From contig NZ_JAHCAP010000015.1 of the NCBI RefSeq assembly GCF_019634815.1, forward strand, positions 18,473 to 82,472: DNA of 64,000 nt, in the 5' to 3' direction. This DNA is from Dokdonella sp. (lineage in GTDB: Bacteria > Pseudomonadota > Gammaproteobacteria > Xanthomonadales > Rhodanobacteraceae). This document shows, in pieces, positions 19,571 through 27,948 of the stretch. Position 1 is the first letter of the stretch. Each line of letters opens with the position of its first letter. The notes beneath the pieces were generated by a model. That model was not told the DNA's origin. It saw only the letters and a program-made list of their open reading frames with translations, and searched no databases. The position numbers and the translations under genes were made by a program.

Positions 19571-20806
19571 TCAGGCCTGCTGTGCGCGGGCGGCGCGATA
19601 GGCAACCAGCGCCGCACGCAGGCGCGTGAGCCCCTCGGCGACATCGACATCGCCGATGTTGATCGGTGGCACGAAGCGCAGCACGTCGGGCCCGGCCTGC
19701 AGGATCAGCAGGCCCTGCGCAGCCGCATGATCGAGGATTGCTGCGGCCTGCCCCTTGTGGCCTTCGGCCAGCAGCGCGCCGAGCATGAGGCCGCGACCGC
19801 GCACGAGTTCGAACAGGTTCAGATCGCTGCCGATGGCTTCCAGGCCCGCGCGCAGTGCCTGTGACTGCCGCGCCACGTTGTCCAGCAGGTCGGGCGATGC
19901 GAGCTTGCGCAAGGCCACGCGCGCGACTGCACTGGCCAGCGGATTGCCGCCGAAGGTGGTGCCGTGCGCGCCGAACTGCATGACCTGCGCGACCTTCGCG
20001 CCGGCCAGCAGCGCGCCGATCGGAAAACCGCCTCCCAGCGCCTTGGCCAGCGTCACGATGTCGGGCACGATGCCATCCTGTGCATGCGCAAACAGCGTGC
20101 CGGCACGACCCATGCCGCACTGGATTTCATCGAGCACGAGCAGCGCATCATGCCGATCGCACAGTGCGCGCACACGCGCCAGATAGCCCGGCGCCGCAGG
20201 CAACACGCCGCCTTCGCCCTGCACGGGCTCGAGCATCACCGCGGCGACGTCGCCCTTGTCCATTGCCGCAGCCAGTGCTGCCGCGTCATTGAACGGCACA
20301 TGGCGAAAGCCTGCCGGCAGCGGCTCATAGCCGGCCTGATACTTGGGCTGCGCGGTCGCGGTCACCGTTGCCAGCGTGCGGCCATGGAACGAGCCTTCGC
20401 AGCTCACGATCACGCGCCGTTCGGGCGCACGGCCTTGTGATGCGGCCCACTTGCGCACGAGCTTGATCGCCGCCTCGTTGGCTTCGGCGCCCGAGTTGCA
20501 CAGGAAGGCACGCTCGGCAAAGCCGGAAGCCTCGACCAGCTCGGCGGCAAGATGCAGGGGCGGCTCGCTGTAGAACGCATTGCTCACATGCCAGAGCTTG
20601 TGCATCTGCTCGGTGAGCGCAGCGACGAGGTCGGGATCGCAATGGCCCAGCGCATTGACTGCAATGCCGGCGCCGAAGTCGACGTATTCGCGCCCTTGCG
20701 TATCCCACACGCGGCAGCCCAGGCCACGTTCGAGCACGAGTGCGCGTGGCCGGTAGACCGGCAGCCAGTAGCGCTCGCCCAGGGCGAGCAGATCGGAAGT
20801 CTTCAT
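19571..20806 (-). CDS. argD: acetylornithine/succinylornithine-type aminotransferase
   Basis: A 411-residue class III PLP aminotransferase for arginine (or lysine) biosynthesis. Motifs: GREYVDFGAGIAVNALGH, FLCNSGAEANEAAIKL, SFHGRT, VLDEIQCGMGR, the PLP lysine in TLAKALGGGFPIGA, and GTTFGGNPLA. AGGA lies 5 nt before the ATG. The symbol is chosen by family resemblance; catabolic (astC-like) members are similar. The first 46 codons are duplicated about 3 kb upstream at 23714-23851, beyond the LRR and glyoxalase genes. Confidence 0.88.
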   Translation of the reverse strand: MKTSDLLALGERYWLPVYRPRALVLERGLGCRVWDTQGREYVDFGAGIAVNALGHCDPDLVAALTEQMHKLWHVSNAFYSEPPLHLAAELVEASGFAERAFLCNSGAEANEAAIKLVRKWAASQGRAPERRVIVSCEGSFHGRTLATVTATAQPKYQAGYEPLPAGFRHVPFNDAAALAAAMDKGDVAAVMLEPVQGEGGVLPAAPGYLARVRALCDRHDALLVLDEIQCGMGRAGTLFAHAQDGIVPDIVTLAKALGGGFPIGALLAGAKVAQVMQFGAHGTTFGGNPLASAVARVALRKLASPDLLDNVARQSQALRAGLEAIGSDLNLFELVRGRGLMLGALLAEGHKGQAAAILDHAAAQGLLILQAGPDVLRFVPPINIGDVDVAEGLTRLRAALVAYRAARAQQA

Positions 20807-20944
20807 CGTGTCCTGGTGATGTTGGGTGATTCACGCGCGCGGGCGGCCAGTCACGATCCACCCGCAGCCTGACTGTACATGGGCGCAGCGTGCGGCCGCT
20901 TGCAGCTTACGGGTTTTCTCACGCGCACCAGCTTGCCGGCAATG

Positions 20945-20968
20945 ACCCCGAGCCGTCTGGCTCGGGGT
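20945..20968. terminator. hairpin downstream of the LRR gene
   Basis: A perfect 10-bp stem with a 4-nt GTCT loop (20945-20954 with 20959-20968) lies about 100 nt past the LRR stop. No T-run is seen on either strand, so this is a candidate transcription or RNA-end hairpin rather than a certain terminator. Confidence 0.4.
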
Positions 20969-21067
20969 GCCGGATGAGGGCGCTTGCGCCCCGGTGCCAG
21001 TCGGGGGCGACGCCTCCGTCGCGGATACCGGGGATACTTCGGACTGCGACCCCGGGTCTTCGCAGGG

Positions 21068-22907
21068 CTATGGGTTCGGCGACTCGAACGAGTCGGCGAA
21101 GATGAAATCCCACACCGCGACGAAGTTGGCGATCACCGTGCAATCGGCGATCACCGGGGCGGTGGTGTAGGTATTGCCCACCAGCGTGCCGCCGCAGCTG
21201 CCGCCGATGCTGCCGATCACATGATCCATGTCGTCGGGGACGACATCGATGCTGACGACACCGCCTGTGGCCACCCCGCGCGAAGGGCCGATGCTGCCGC
21301 CCGGGGTGGCTGAGGTGCTCACCCGATAACCCGGCGTGCAGCCATCCGACCAGGTACCGCCGGTGGCCGCGTTCCACGCGGCATCGGTGGGCGACGGAGT
21401 GTGCAGGAAGTTGCTGCACAGGGCCGACTGGCCAGGCTCGAGGCCAGGTGGCGCGGCGGGTGGCGTGCCGCTGAGCTCGTTGCCATCCACCCGGAAGTAC
21501 TGCAACGAGGTCAATCCGCTGAGGTCGGGAATGCTGCCGCTGAGCTGGTTGTAGCCCACCCAGAAGACCTGCAACGAGGTCAATCCGCCGAGGTCGGGGA
21601 TGCTGCCGCTGAGCTGGTTGTTGCTCACCCAGAAGGTCTGCAACGAGGTCAATCCGCCGAGGCTGGGGATGCCGCCCGTGAGTTGGTTACCGTACGCACT
21701 GAAGGACACCAGCGAGGTCAATCCGCCGAGGTCGGGAATGCTGCCGCTGAGCTGATTGTCGTCCACCCGGAAGGACTGCAACGAGGTCAATCCGCCGAGG
21801 TTGGGGATGCTGCCGCTGAGCTGGTTGTTGCTCACCCAGAAGTACTGCAACGAGCTCAATCCGCCGAGATCGGGGATGCTGCCGCTGAGCTGGTTGTAGC
21901 CCACCCAGAAGTATTGCAACGAGGTCAATCCGCCGAGGTTGGGGATGCTGCCGCTGAGCTGGTTGTAGCCCACCCAGAAGTATTGCAACGAGGTCAATCC
22001 GCCGAGGTCGGGGATGCTGCCGCTGAGCTGATTGTCGCTCACCGAGAAGGACTGCAGCGAGGTCAATCCGCTGAGGTCGGGAATGCTGCCGCTGAGCTGG
22101 TTGCCGACTGCATCGAACGTCGTCAGCGAGGTCAATCCGCTGAGGTCGGGAATGCTGCCGCTGAGCTGGTTGCCGCCTGCATCGAACGTCGTCAGCGAGG
22201 TCAATCCGCCGAGGTCGGGGATGCTGCCGCTGAGCTGATTGTCGCTCACCGAGAAGGACTGCAACGAGGTCAATCCATCGAGGCTGGGGATGCTGCCGTC
22301 GAGCTGGTTGTTGCTCACATCGAACCACGTCAGCGAGGTCAATCCATCGAGGCTGGGGATGCTGCCGCTGAGCTCGTTGCCGTCCACACGGAATGTCGCC
22401 AACGAGGTCAATCCGCCGAGGCTGGGAATGCTGCCGCTGAGCTGATTGCTGCTCACCGAGAAGGATTGCAGCGAGGTCAATCCGCCGAGGTCGGGGATGC
22501 TGCCGCTGAGCTGATTGTTGCTCACCCAGAAGTATTGCAACGAGGTCAATCCGCCGAGGCTGGGAATGCTGCCGCTGAGCTGGTTGTAGCTCACGTCGAA
22601 CCACGTCAGCGAAGTCAAACCGCCGAGGTCGGGGATGCTGCCGCCGAGATTGTTCTGCTGCAAACAGAGTTCTGTCACATGCGCGTTGCCGTCATCGCAG
22701 ACAATGCCGTACCAGGCGTTCTCGCAGGGGTCGCCGACCGTCCAGTTCGTGTGGGTGGTCCAGGCGGCACCATTGGTGCCGTTGTAGAGGTCCATCAGTA
22801 CCTGCCGCTCGGTGGCCGGTACAGCCGCCTGCGTGGATACGGAAAGGCCGAGCAGGGAAAACATCGCCAGGGCGGGCGGAAAAAACAGCGCTGAGGAGGG
22901 GTTTCAC
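21068..22907 (-). CDS. secreted leucine-rich-repeat protein, plant-type repeats (frameshift in signal peptide)
   Basis: The frame open from an ATG at 22864 gives 598 residues. N-terminal cap (RQVLMDLYNGTNGAAW ... CENAWYGIVCDD) resembles LRRNT caps. Then about 17 repeats of 23 residues with the LSGSIPxLGGLTSL core, a plant-type LRR pattern. A C-terminal domain has GGSIGPSRGVATGGV and GGSCGGTLVGNTYTT, and the tail is FIFADSFESPNP. The better start is GTG at 22907, with AAGGAG 8 nt upstream. That frame gives a signal-like start, but a run of six T (minus strand, 22880-22885) must lose one base to join the downstream frame. Possible phase variation, pseudogene or sequence error. Function unknown; perhaps adhesion. 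Confidence 0.72.
21508..22652. repeat. tandem array of about seventeen 69-bp units (LRR coding)
   Basis: Near-identical 69-bp units, each coding for 23 residues with the GSIP core, run through most of the LRR gene. Units differ mainly in the four to six codons before the NQLSG core. Near-identity at DNA level, including silent positions, suggests recent expansion or homogenisation by recombination. Boundaries are approximate. Confidence 0.85.
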
Positions 22908-23194
22908 GAACGCATCTCCTTGTACGTGTCCAATGAGTAGTCCTGCCCCGGACTGCGGGCCCGCCGAGTCTGGCAGCTTGCGGCAGGGAAAATCGGGATC
23001 GCAGTCGCATGTGTCGTGATTTTCCATGCCGCAGCTTGCCTGCGCCCATGCCGGCTGCCGGCTGCACCCGGAAGGCAAGGTCGCAATGTCCGCGATCGAA
23101 TACGCCGCTGCCAGAGGTGAAAACGGCTGCCGGAACGTCGATCCCGTCCGGTGCTTCCTTGTCCCGCGCTGCACGCGGCATGCAAGGTGCGCGA

Positions 23195-23617
23195 TCACCA
23201 CACGCCGGTGTTGGGCATCGAGGCCCAGGGTTCGGCGGGTGGCAGGCGCGCACCCTTCTGCAAGAGTTCGATCGAGATCAGGTCCGGTGAACGCACGAAG
23301 GCCATGTGGCCGTCGCGTGGCGGGCGGTTGATCGTCACGCCCAGCGCAGCCAGATGTGCGCAGCTTGCGTAGATGTCCTCGACCTCGAAGGCGAGGTGGC
23401 CGAAGTTGCGCGCGCTGCCGTAGTCCTCGTCCGAACCCCAGTTGTGGGTGAGTTCGATCTCGGCCTGCGGCGAGCCTTCGGCGGCGAGGAAGACGAGCGT
23501 GAACTTGCCCGCTTCGTTGTCCATGCGGCGCACTTCATGCAGGCCAAGACCCTGGCAGAAGAACTTCAGCGCTGCGTCCAGATCGTGGACGCGGATCATC
23601 GTGTGCAGATAACGCAT
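23195..23617 (-). CDS. gloA: glyoxalase I-type (VOC) protein
   Basis: A 140-residue vicinal-oxygen-chelate protein. [20 protein letters not shown] with [29 protein letters not shown] and SIELLQ match lactoylglutathione lyase, which converts the methylglyoxal-glutathione adduct to S-lactoylglutathione. Metal ligands His6, Glu57-type and the later His and Glu fit the family. The ATG at 23617 has a weak ribosome site. The frame stays open upstream into an argD-like fragment, so it may be read as a fusion; the enzyme's normal N-terminus is at 23617. The C-terminus is slightly longer than in E. coli. Confidence 0.88.
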   Translation of the reverse strand: MRYLHTMIRVHDLDAALKFFCQGLGLHEVRRMDNEAGKFTLVFLAAEGSPQAEIELTHNWGSDEDYGSARNFGHLAFEVEDIYASCAHLAALGVTINRPPRDGHMAFVRSPDLISIELLQKGARLPPAEPWASMPNTGVW

Positions 23618-23713
23618 GGCGTAGCCTGGCAGCGGCGCGGAATGCCGATTTTCGCGCCGCGTTCGTGCCTGCGCCAGTACGGCGCAAGGCGGCGCAGCGG
23701 TCGCCGGCCGGCG

Positions 23714-23851
23714 TGCGCCGAAGTCGGGGTATTCGCGCCCATGCGTATCCCCCGCGCGACAGCCCGGGCCGCGTTCGAGCACGAGTGCACGTGGCCGGTA
23801 GACCGGCAGCCAGTAGCGTTCACCCAAGGTCAGCAGCCCAGTGGTGCTCAT
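23714..23851 (-). pseudogene. argD 5' fragment (first 46 codons), broken copy
   Basis: From the ATG at 23851 the first 46 codons match the argD-like gene at 20806: 37 of 46 residues are identical by hand alignment, including [21 protein letters not shown] is also close. Similarity stops at DFGA; the frame then runs through unrelated sequence without a stop into the glyoxalase. No ribosome site precedes the ATG, and the flanks upstream do not match. It reads as a relic of a partial duplication. Confidence 0.8.
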
Positions 23852-23941
23852 CGACGCACTCGAGCGCAGGCAAGGGATTCAGTTGAAGCAGGGAAGGGGA
23901 GCGAATTCGGGTGCGACCATCGGCAAAAGGCAGTCCCGCCC

Positions 23942-24229
23942 TCAGCGTCGCCGGCGCGCGCGCTCCATCCGCGCCATGTTGCGATCGTACTTGGCGCGTT
24001 GCGCGGGTGTGCACGATTCCAGCCACGCGCTGTTGCACGGATCGCAGTAGAACATGCGCTCGCCGCGCGTCCAGGCGAACACGGTGCGATCACTGTGCAG
24101 GGTGTTCGCCCCGCAGCGCGCGCAGCGAAACATCTTCTCCTTGGGCGCCTTGGGAATGACCAGGCGCAGCACGATCTGCGCGAGGATCACGGCGATGATC
24201 GCGGCGACTAACCAACCCAGTGGAGACAT
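23942..24229 (-). CDS. membrane-anchored zinc-ribbon protein, unknown function
   Basis: A 95-residue protein. A hydrophobic N-terminal helix (about residues 5-24, GWLVAAIIAVILAQIVL) is followed by two Cys pairs, CARC and CDPC, that would bind one Zn. A basic tail (ARMERARRRR) follows. The ATG at 24229 has AGGA upstream. It is not recognised as a named protein; membrane-tethered zinc ribbons of this type are often of unknown role. It stands beside the argD fragment with no clear operon partner. Confidence 0.7.
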   Translation of the reverse strand: MSPLGWLVAAIIAVILAQIVLRLVIPKAPKEKMFRCARCGANTLHSDRTVFAWTRGERMFYCDPCNSAWLESCTPAQRAKYDRNMARMERARRRR

Positions 24230-24353
24230 CGGTGGCTTCCTCCTGCAGCTGATGCGAGTGATGGCTGCGCGATCCGTGATCGCGATGATCCGCGACAGGT
24301 GGGGCGTCGCGCGCATATCATGACAGCGTAGCGATCAGCCTGGAGCAGCGCCC

Positions 24354-24566
24354 ATGGGCGAGGGAGAGAGGGCCGGGAATGCCGTCCGTCCGCAGCTGCG
24401 GGTGATCGATGGCGGGCGTCACCGGCTCGAACAGGAGTTGCTCGGGGAAGCGATTTGGGGCAATCACGACGATCGCTATCGGGCGCGCGTCGAGCGCTTG
24501 AAGCCGGCTGGCTTGCTGACGCCGGTGCCTGCCGTCGAGTCGACCAAGCTGCCGGATCCGGCTTGA
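24354..24566 (+). CDS. small hypothetical protein
   Basis: A 70-residue frame with a GGAG 9 nt before the ATG. The composition is protein-like and charged (IDGGRHRLEQELLGEAIWGN). No family is recognised. It is convergent with the LON-domain gene, whose stop is 10 nt away. Coding is plausible but unproven. Confidence 0.45.
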   Translation: MGEGERAGNAVRPQLRVIDGGRHRLEQELLGEAIWGNHDDRYRARVERLKPAGLLTPVPAVESTKLPDPA

Positions 24567-24575
24567 AGCACGGTT

Positions 24576-25166
24576 TCACTCGCTCTGGATGCGCGACAAC
24601 AGGCGCGTGAGCGCAGCGAGCCGCGCGATCGGCTCGTCCAGTTGCAAGAGATGCTGTCGCTCGGTTGCGGGCAAGGGCAGGTGTTCGGTCAATCGCCAGC
24701 CCACCCAGCACGCATCATCGAGCAAGGCGCGTTCATAGGCGTCGGCAAAGCCGCCGATGCGCTCGAGCAGTCGTTCGAGGATCGTCGCCAACAGCGCGTA
24801 TTCGGGGGGCAGCGGCTGCGCGATGTCCTTCGTGCACAGCGCGACCTCGCCATGCAGCAAGCCGTTGTCGCGCACGCGTGTGTGCATCACGCGGAAGCGT
24901 GCACCGCCCTGCACGCGGATGCCGAGCAGACCATCGGGCAAGGTGTGGAAATCGATGATGCGGGCGAGCGTGCCGACTGCCGCGGGCACGGCGGGCGCGC
25001 CGACTTCCTGACCCGCGAGGATCAGGCACACACCGAAGGCGCGGTCTTCGCGCGTGCACTCGCGCACGAGGTCGAGATAGCGTGGTTCGAAAATGCGCAG
25101 ATCGAACAGGGCGCCGGGAAGCAGCACGCTGGCGAGCGGAAACAGCGCCAGGTCGAACGTATTCAC
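24576..25166 (-). CDS. LON N-terminal (substrate-binding) domain protein
   Basis: A 196-residue protein matching only the N-terminal domain of Lon protease: LFPLASVLLPGALFDLRIFEPRYLDLV at the start, then GTLARI, and a helical C-terminal part. There is no AAA or protease domain, so it has no proteolytic activity of its own. Members are thought to bind proteins or unfolded substrates; the role is unclear. It follows mpl by 40 nt on the same strand and is probably in its operon. Confidence 0.87.
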   Translation of the reverse strand: MNTFDLALFPLASVLLPGALFDLRIFEPRYLDLVRECTREDRAFGVCLILAGQEVGAPAVPAAVGTLARIIDFHTLPDGLLGIRVQGGARFRVMHTRVRDNGLLHGEVALCTKDIAQPLPPEYALLATILERLLERIGGFADAYERALLDDACWVGWRLTEHLPLPATERQHLLQLDEPIARLAALTRLLSRIQSE

Positions 25167-25206
25167 GCGGCGGCAACGACGCTGCGGTGGGCGCGCGTGT
25201 CATGCA

Positions 25207-26649
25207 TCAGCGGCCGCCCGGTTCGAGTGCCGCGGCGAAGCGCCGCGGCGCGTTCTCGAAGCCCCCGTTGGACATGAACACGACATGGTCACCCTTGCGG
25301 GCCTGTTGCAGCAGCGCCGTGATCAGCGCATCGACGCTCGCCACCGCCGCGCCGCGACCAGCGAGCGCGGTGACGATGCCGCTGGCATCCCACGCGAGCT
25401 CGGGCCGTGCCAGCAACACCACCGCATCGGCGTCGCGCAACGACGGTGCGAGTTCGGCGGCATGCGCGCCCATGCGCATCGAATTGGAGCGGGGTTCCAT
25501 GCCGACCAGAATCCGCGCCGCGCCGACCTTCGCACGCAGGCCGGCGAGCGTGGTGGCGATTGCAGTCGGGTGGTGGGCGAAGTCGTCGTAGACGCGGATG
25601 CCGTGGATGTCGGTGATGAGCTCCATGCGTCGCGCGACGTTGTTGAAGGTGCTCAAGGCCGCGATCGAATCGACGGCAGGCACGCCGGCAGCGTGCGCGG
25701 CCGCGATCGCGGCGAGTGCGTTCATCACGTTGTGGCGACCATTGAGTTGCCACTGTGCCTGGCCAAGTTCCTGCCCGTGGTGACTGACGATGAAGCGCGA
25801 GCCATCGGCACTCACCAGTTGCGCGCGCCAGTCGCCCGCTTCGATGCCGAAGGTTTCCAGGTGACTCCAGCAACCCATCGCGAGGACTTCGGCCAGGCGC
25901 GGATCCTCGGCGTTGACGATCAGGCGTCCATTGCCCGGCACGATGCGCACGAGGTGGTGGAACTGGCGCTGGATCGCGGCGATGTCGGGGAAGATGTCGG
26001 CGTGGTCGTATTCGAGGTTGTTGAGGATCGCGATCGACGGGTGGTAATGGACGAACTTGCTGCGCTTGTCGAAGAACGCGGTGTCGTATTCGTCGGCTTC
26101 GATGACGAAATCCGTCGCAGGCTGCTCCGCAGTTCCGTCCCTGGAGCGCTCCCCGGCGGGCGTCCCTGCCTCCCCCTCATCCGCGCGATGGCGGCTTCGA
26201 CCCAGTCGTGCCGACACGCCGAAATTGGCGGGCACGCCACCGACGAGGAAGCCCGGTTCGCGCCCGGCCGCTTCGAGTATCCACGCCAGCATCGAGGTGG
26301 TGGTGGTCTTGCCGTGGGTGCCGGCCACCGCGAGCACGCGGCGATGGCGCAGCAGCGTGTCGCCGAGCCATTGCGGGCCGGACACATAGGGCAGGCGCGC
26401 ATCGAGCAGGTGCTCGATCGCCGGATTGCCGCGCGAGAGCGCATTGCCGACGATCACCAGGTCCGGTGCGGGCTGCAGGTGCTCGGCGCGATAGCCCTGC
26501 GACAGGCGGATGCCGAGGTGTTCGAGCTGGCTCGACATCGGCGGATACACGTTCGCATCCGAGCCTTCCACTTCGTGTCCGAGTTCGCGCGCGAGCGCGG
26601 CGATGCCGCCCATGAAGGTGCCGCAGATGCCGAGTATGTGCAGGCGCAT
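25207..26649 (-). CDS. mpl: UDP-N-acetylmuramate:tripeptide ligase (peptidoglycan recycling)
   Basis: A 480-residue Mur ligase that attaches recycled L-Ala-gamma-D-Glu-mDap to UDP-MurNAc. N-terminal MRLHILGICGTFMGGIA contains the UDP-binding loop; the ATP site is AGTHGKTTTTSM. FVIEADEYDTAFFD is the metal/catalytic region and RMELI is followed by YDDFAHHPTAI. An AGGA-like box lies upstream of the ATG. A Ser/Gly-rich insertion (residues about 165-185, RHRADEGEAGTPAGERS) is unusual; the family is normally about 450-460. It lies 15 nt from the upstream membrane protein. Confidence 0.94.
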   Translation of the reverse strand: MRLHILGICGTFMGGIAALARELGHEVEGSDANVYPPMSSQLEHLGIRLSQGYRAEHLQPAPDLVIVGNALSRGNPAIEHLLDARLPYVSGPQWLGDTLLRHRRVLAVAGTHGKTTTTSMLAWILEAAGREPGFLVGGVPANFGVSARLGRSRHRADEGEAGTPAGERSRDGTAEQPATDFVIEADEYDTAFFDKRSKFVHYHPSIAILNNLEYDHADIFPDIAAIQRQFHHLVRIVPGNGRLIVNAEDPRLAEVLAMGCWSHLETFGIEAGDWRAQLVSADGSRFIVSHHGQELGQAQWQLNGRHNVMNALAAIAAAHAAGVPAVDSIAALSTFNNVARRMELITDIHGIRVYDDFAHHPTAIATTLAGLRAKVGAARILVGMEPRSNSMRMGAHAAELAPSLRDADAVVLLARPELAWDASGIVTALAGRGAAVASVDALITALLQQARKGDHVVFMSNGGFENAPRRFAAALEPGGR

Positions 26650-26664
26650 GAGGTAGGTTCCTTG

Positions 26665-27207
26665 TCAGCCCGGGCCGAAGACGATTTGCTCGATCGCCCA
26701 CCAGGCGACGATCCACGCGACCACCAGAGTCAGCGCGAAGCCGGAACTCATGTCGGCGGCATGGCGCACGATGTGGGCGATCGCCGCGACCTGCCACAGG
26801 AACACGCCGAACAACAACCAGGCCATCAGCATCTGCGCAGTCGTTGCCGGTGTCGTCGCCGGCGGCATGCCGCCCACCAGCAGTACGAAGCCCTGCACCA
26901 GCGTGAAAGCCATGCTGGTGGCGACGATCGCGGTGGCGGTCTGCACGTAGCGGTTGCGCAGATCGCGCAATGCCAGCGCCACCCAGCACAGGCCGAGTAT
27001 CACCAGCGAGGACAGCAGCGAGCGTGCCAGCGCGTTGCCGTCTCCGGCCAGCGTGTTGCCGAGCAGCACATCGAGCGCGGTGCTCGCCAGCAGCAGCACG
27101 ATCAGCAGGCGCGGCGACCAAGGCAGATCTTGCGGGCCACCACGCAGCAGGCACAGGCCAAGCACGCGGGCGGGCAGGGTGGTCGGGGCGGGGTCGGGCC
27201 GGTTCAT
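26665..27207 (-). CDS. conserved membrane protein between mpl and adk
   Basis: A 180-residue protein with about five hydrophobic helices (LLIVLLLASTALDVLL, SLVILGLCWVALAL, AMAFTLVQGFVLLVGG, LMAWLLFGVFLWQVAAI, LTLVVAWIVAWWAIEQ). No domain is recognised. It lies between adk and mpl on the same strand, 30 nt and 15 nt from its neighbours, so an operon adk-(this)-mpl-LON is likely. A link to cell-envelope turnover is only suggested by mpl. Confidence 0.75.
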   Translation of the reverse strand: MNRPDPAPTTLPARVLGLCLLRGGPQDLPWSPRLLIVLLLASTALDVLLGNTLAGDGNALARSLLSSLVILGLCWVALALRDLRNRYVQTATAIVATSMAFTLVQGFVLLVGGMPPATTPATTAQMLMAWLLFGVFLWQVAAIAHIVRHAADMSSGFALTLVVAWIVAWWAIEQIVFGPG

Positions 27208-27237
27208 CGCGGGCCGCAGCGCAGGCCGGGGTGCCGA

Positions 27238-27813
27238 TCAGGCGGCAGTGGTCTTGGGCAAGGCGTCCAGCACGCGGCGCGAAATATCCTCGAGTTCGCC
27301 CACGCCATCGACGCAGCGCAGCTTGCCGATCTGTTCGAAATGGCGCGCGACCGGTTCGGTCTGTTCGCTGTACACGCGCAGGCGCTCGCGCACGGTTTCG
27401 GGCGTATCGTCGCGGCGTCCTTCCTTGGCAGCGCGGCCGGCGATGCGCTCGACGATGAGTTCGCTGGGTACATCCAGCTTGACCGCGACATCGAGCGGCT
27501 GGCCCAGGCGCGCGAGCAGTGCCTCCAGCGCCGCGCACTGGGCGAGGTTGCGCGGGTAACCGTCGAGGATGAAGCCGCGTGCGGCGTCGGCTTGGTTCAA
27601 ACGCTCTTCGAGCATGCCCAGCACGATGTCATCGGACACCAGCTGGCCCGCTTCCATCACCGCCTTGGCCTTGAGCCCGAGCGGCGTGCCGGCCTTGACC
27701 GCGGCGCGCAGCAGGTCGCCGGTGGAGATGTGGGGAACCTGAAGCTGCTGCTTGAGGCGTTCGGCCTGTGTGCCCTTGCCCGAACCGGGTGCACCAAGAA
27801 GAACCAGTCGCAT
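27238..27813 (-). CDS. adk: adenylate kinase
   Basis: A 191-residue enzyme interconverting ATP + AMP and 2 ADP. The P-loop GAPGSGKGT is at the N-terminus, then LLRAAV, ILDGYPRN (AMP binding), and RRDDTPETVRERL. The length is that of the short (LID-lacking) form seen in Xanthomonadales. First gene of the leftward adk-mpl run; divergent from pfp to the right, with a shared 135-nt promoter space. Confidence 0.95.
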   Translation of the reverse strand: MRLVLLGAPGSGKGTQAERLKQQLQVPHISTGDLLRAAVKAGTPLGLKAKAVMEAGQLVSDDIVLGMLEERLNQADAARGFILDGYPRNLAQCAALEALLARLGQPLDVAVKLDVPSELIVERIAGRAAKEGRRDDTPETVRERLRVYSEQTEPVARHFEQIGKLRCVDGVGELEDISRRVLDALPKTTAA

Positions 27814-27948
27814 GTTGATCCGTGAACGCCACTGGGCGTTGCATACTAGGGGAAGGGCCGCGCCGGCTGGCAGCGGTGACAGGCTTCAACGCTAGCGGCT
27901 GCCCGGAAACGTGTCAAACCACCATCAAACCGCGAAGGACCACCCGCA

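Noticed and set aside
20890..21105. A 71-codon frame near the LRR stop
   Set aside because: Composition is not protein-like and it overlaps a hairpin and the LRR 3' end.
21508..22652. Regular 69-bp repeats considered as a CRISPR array
   Set aside because: Units have no distinct spacers and read through as an LRR protein frame.
25093..27825. A 910-codon open frame opposite mpl, the membrane protein and adk
   Set aside because: Low-complexity His/Arg-rich antisense shadow; the opposite-strand genes are certain.
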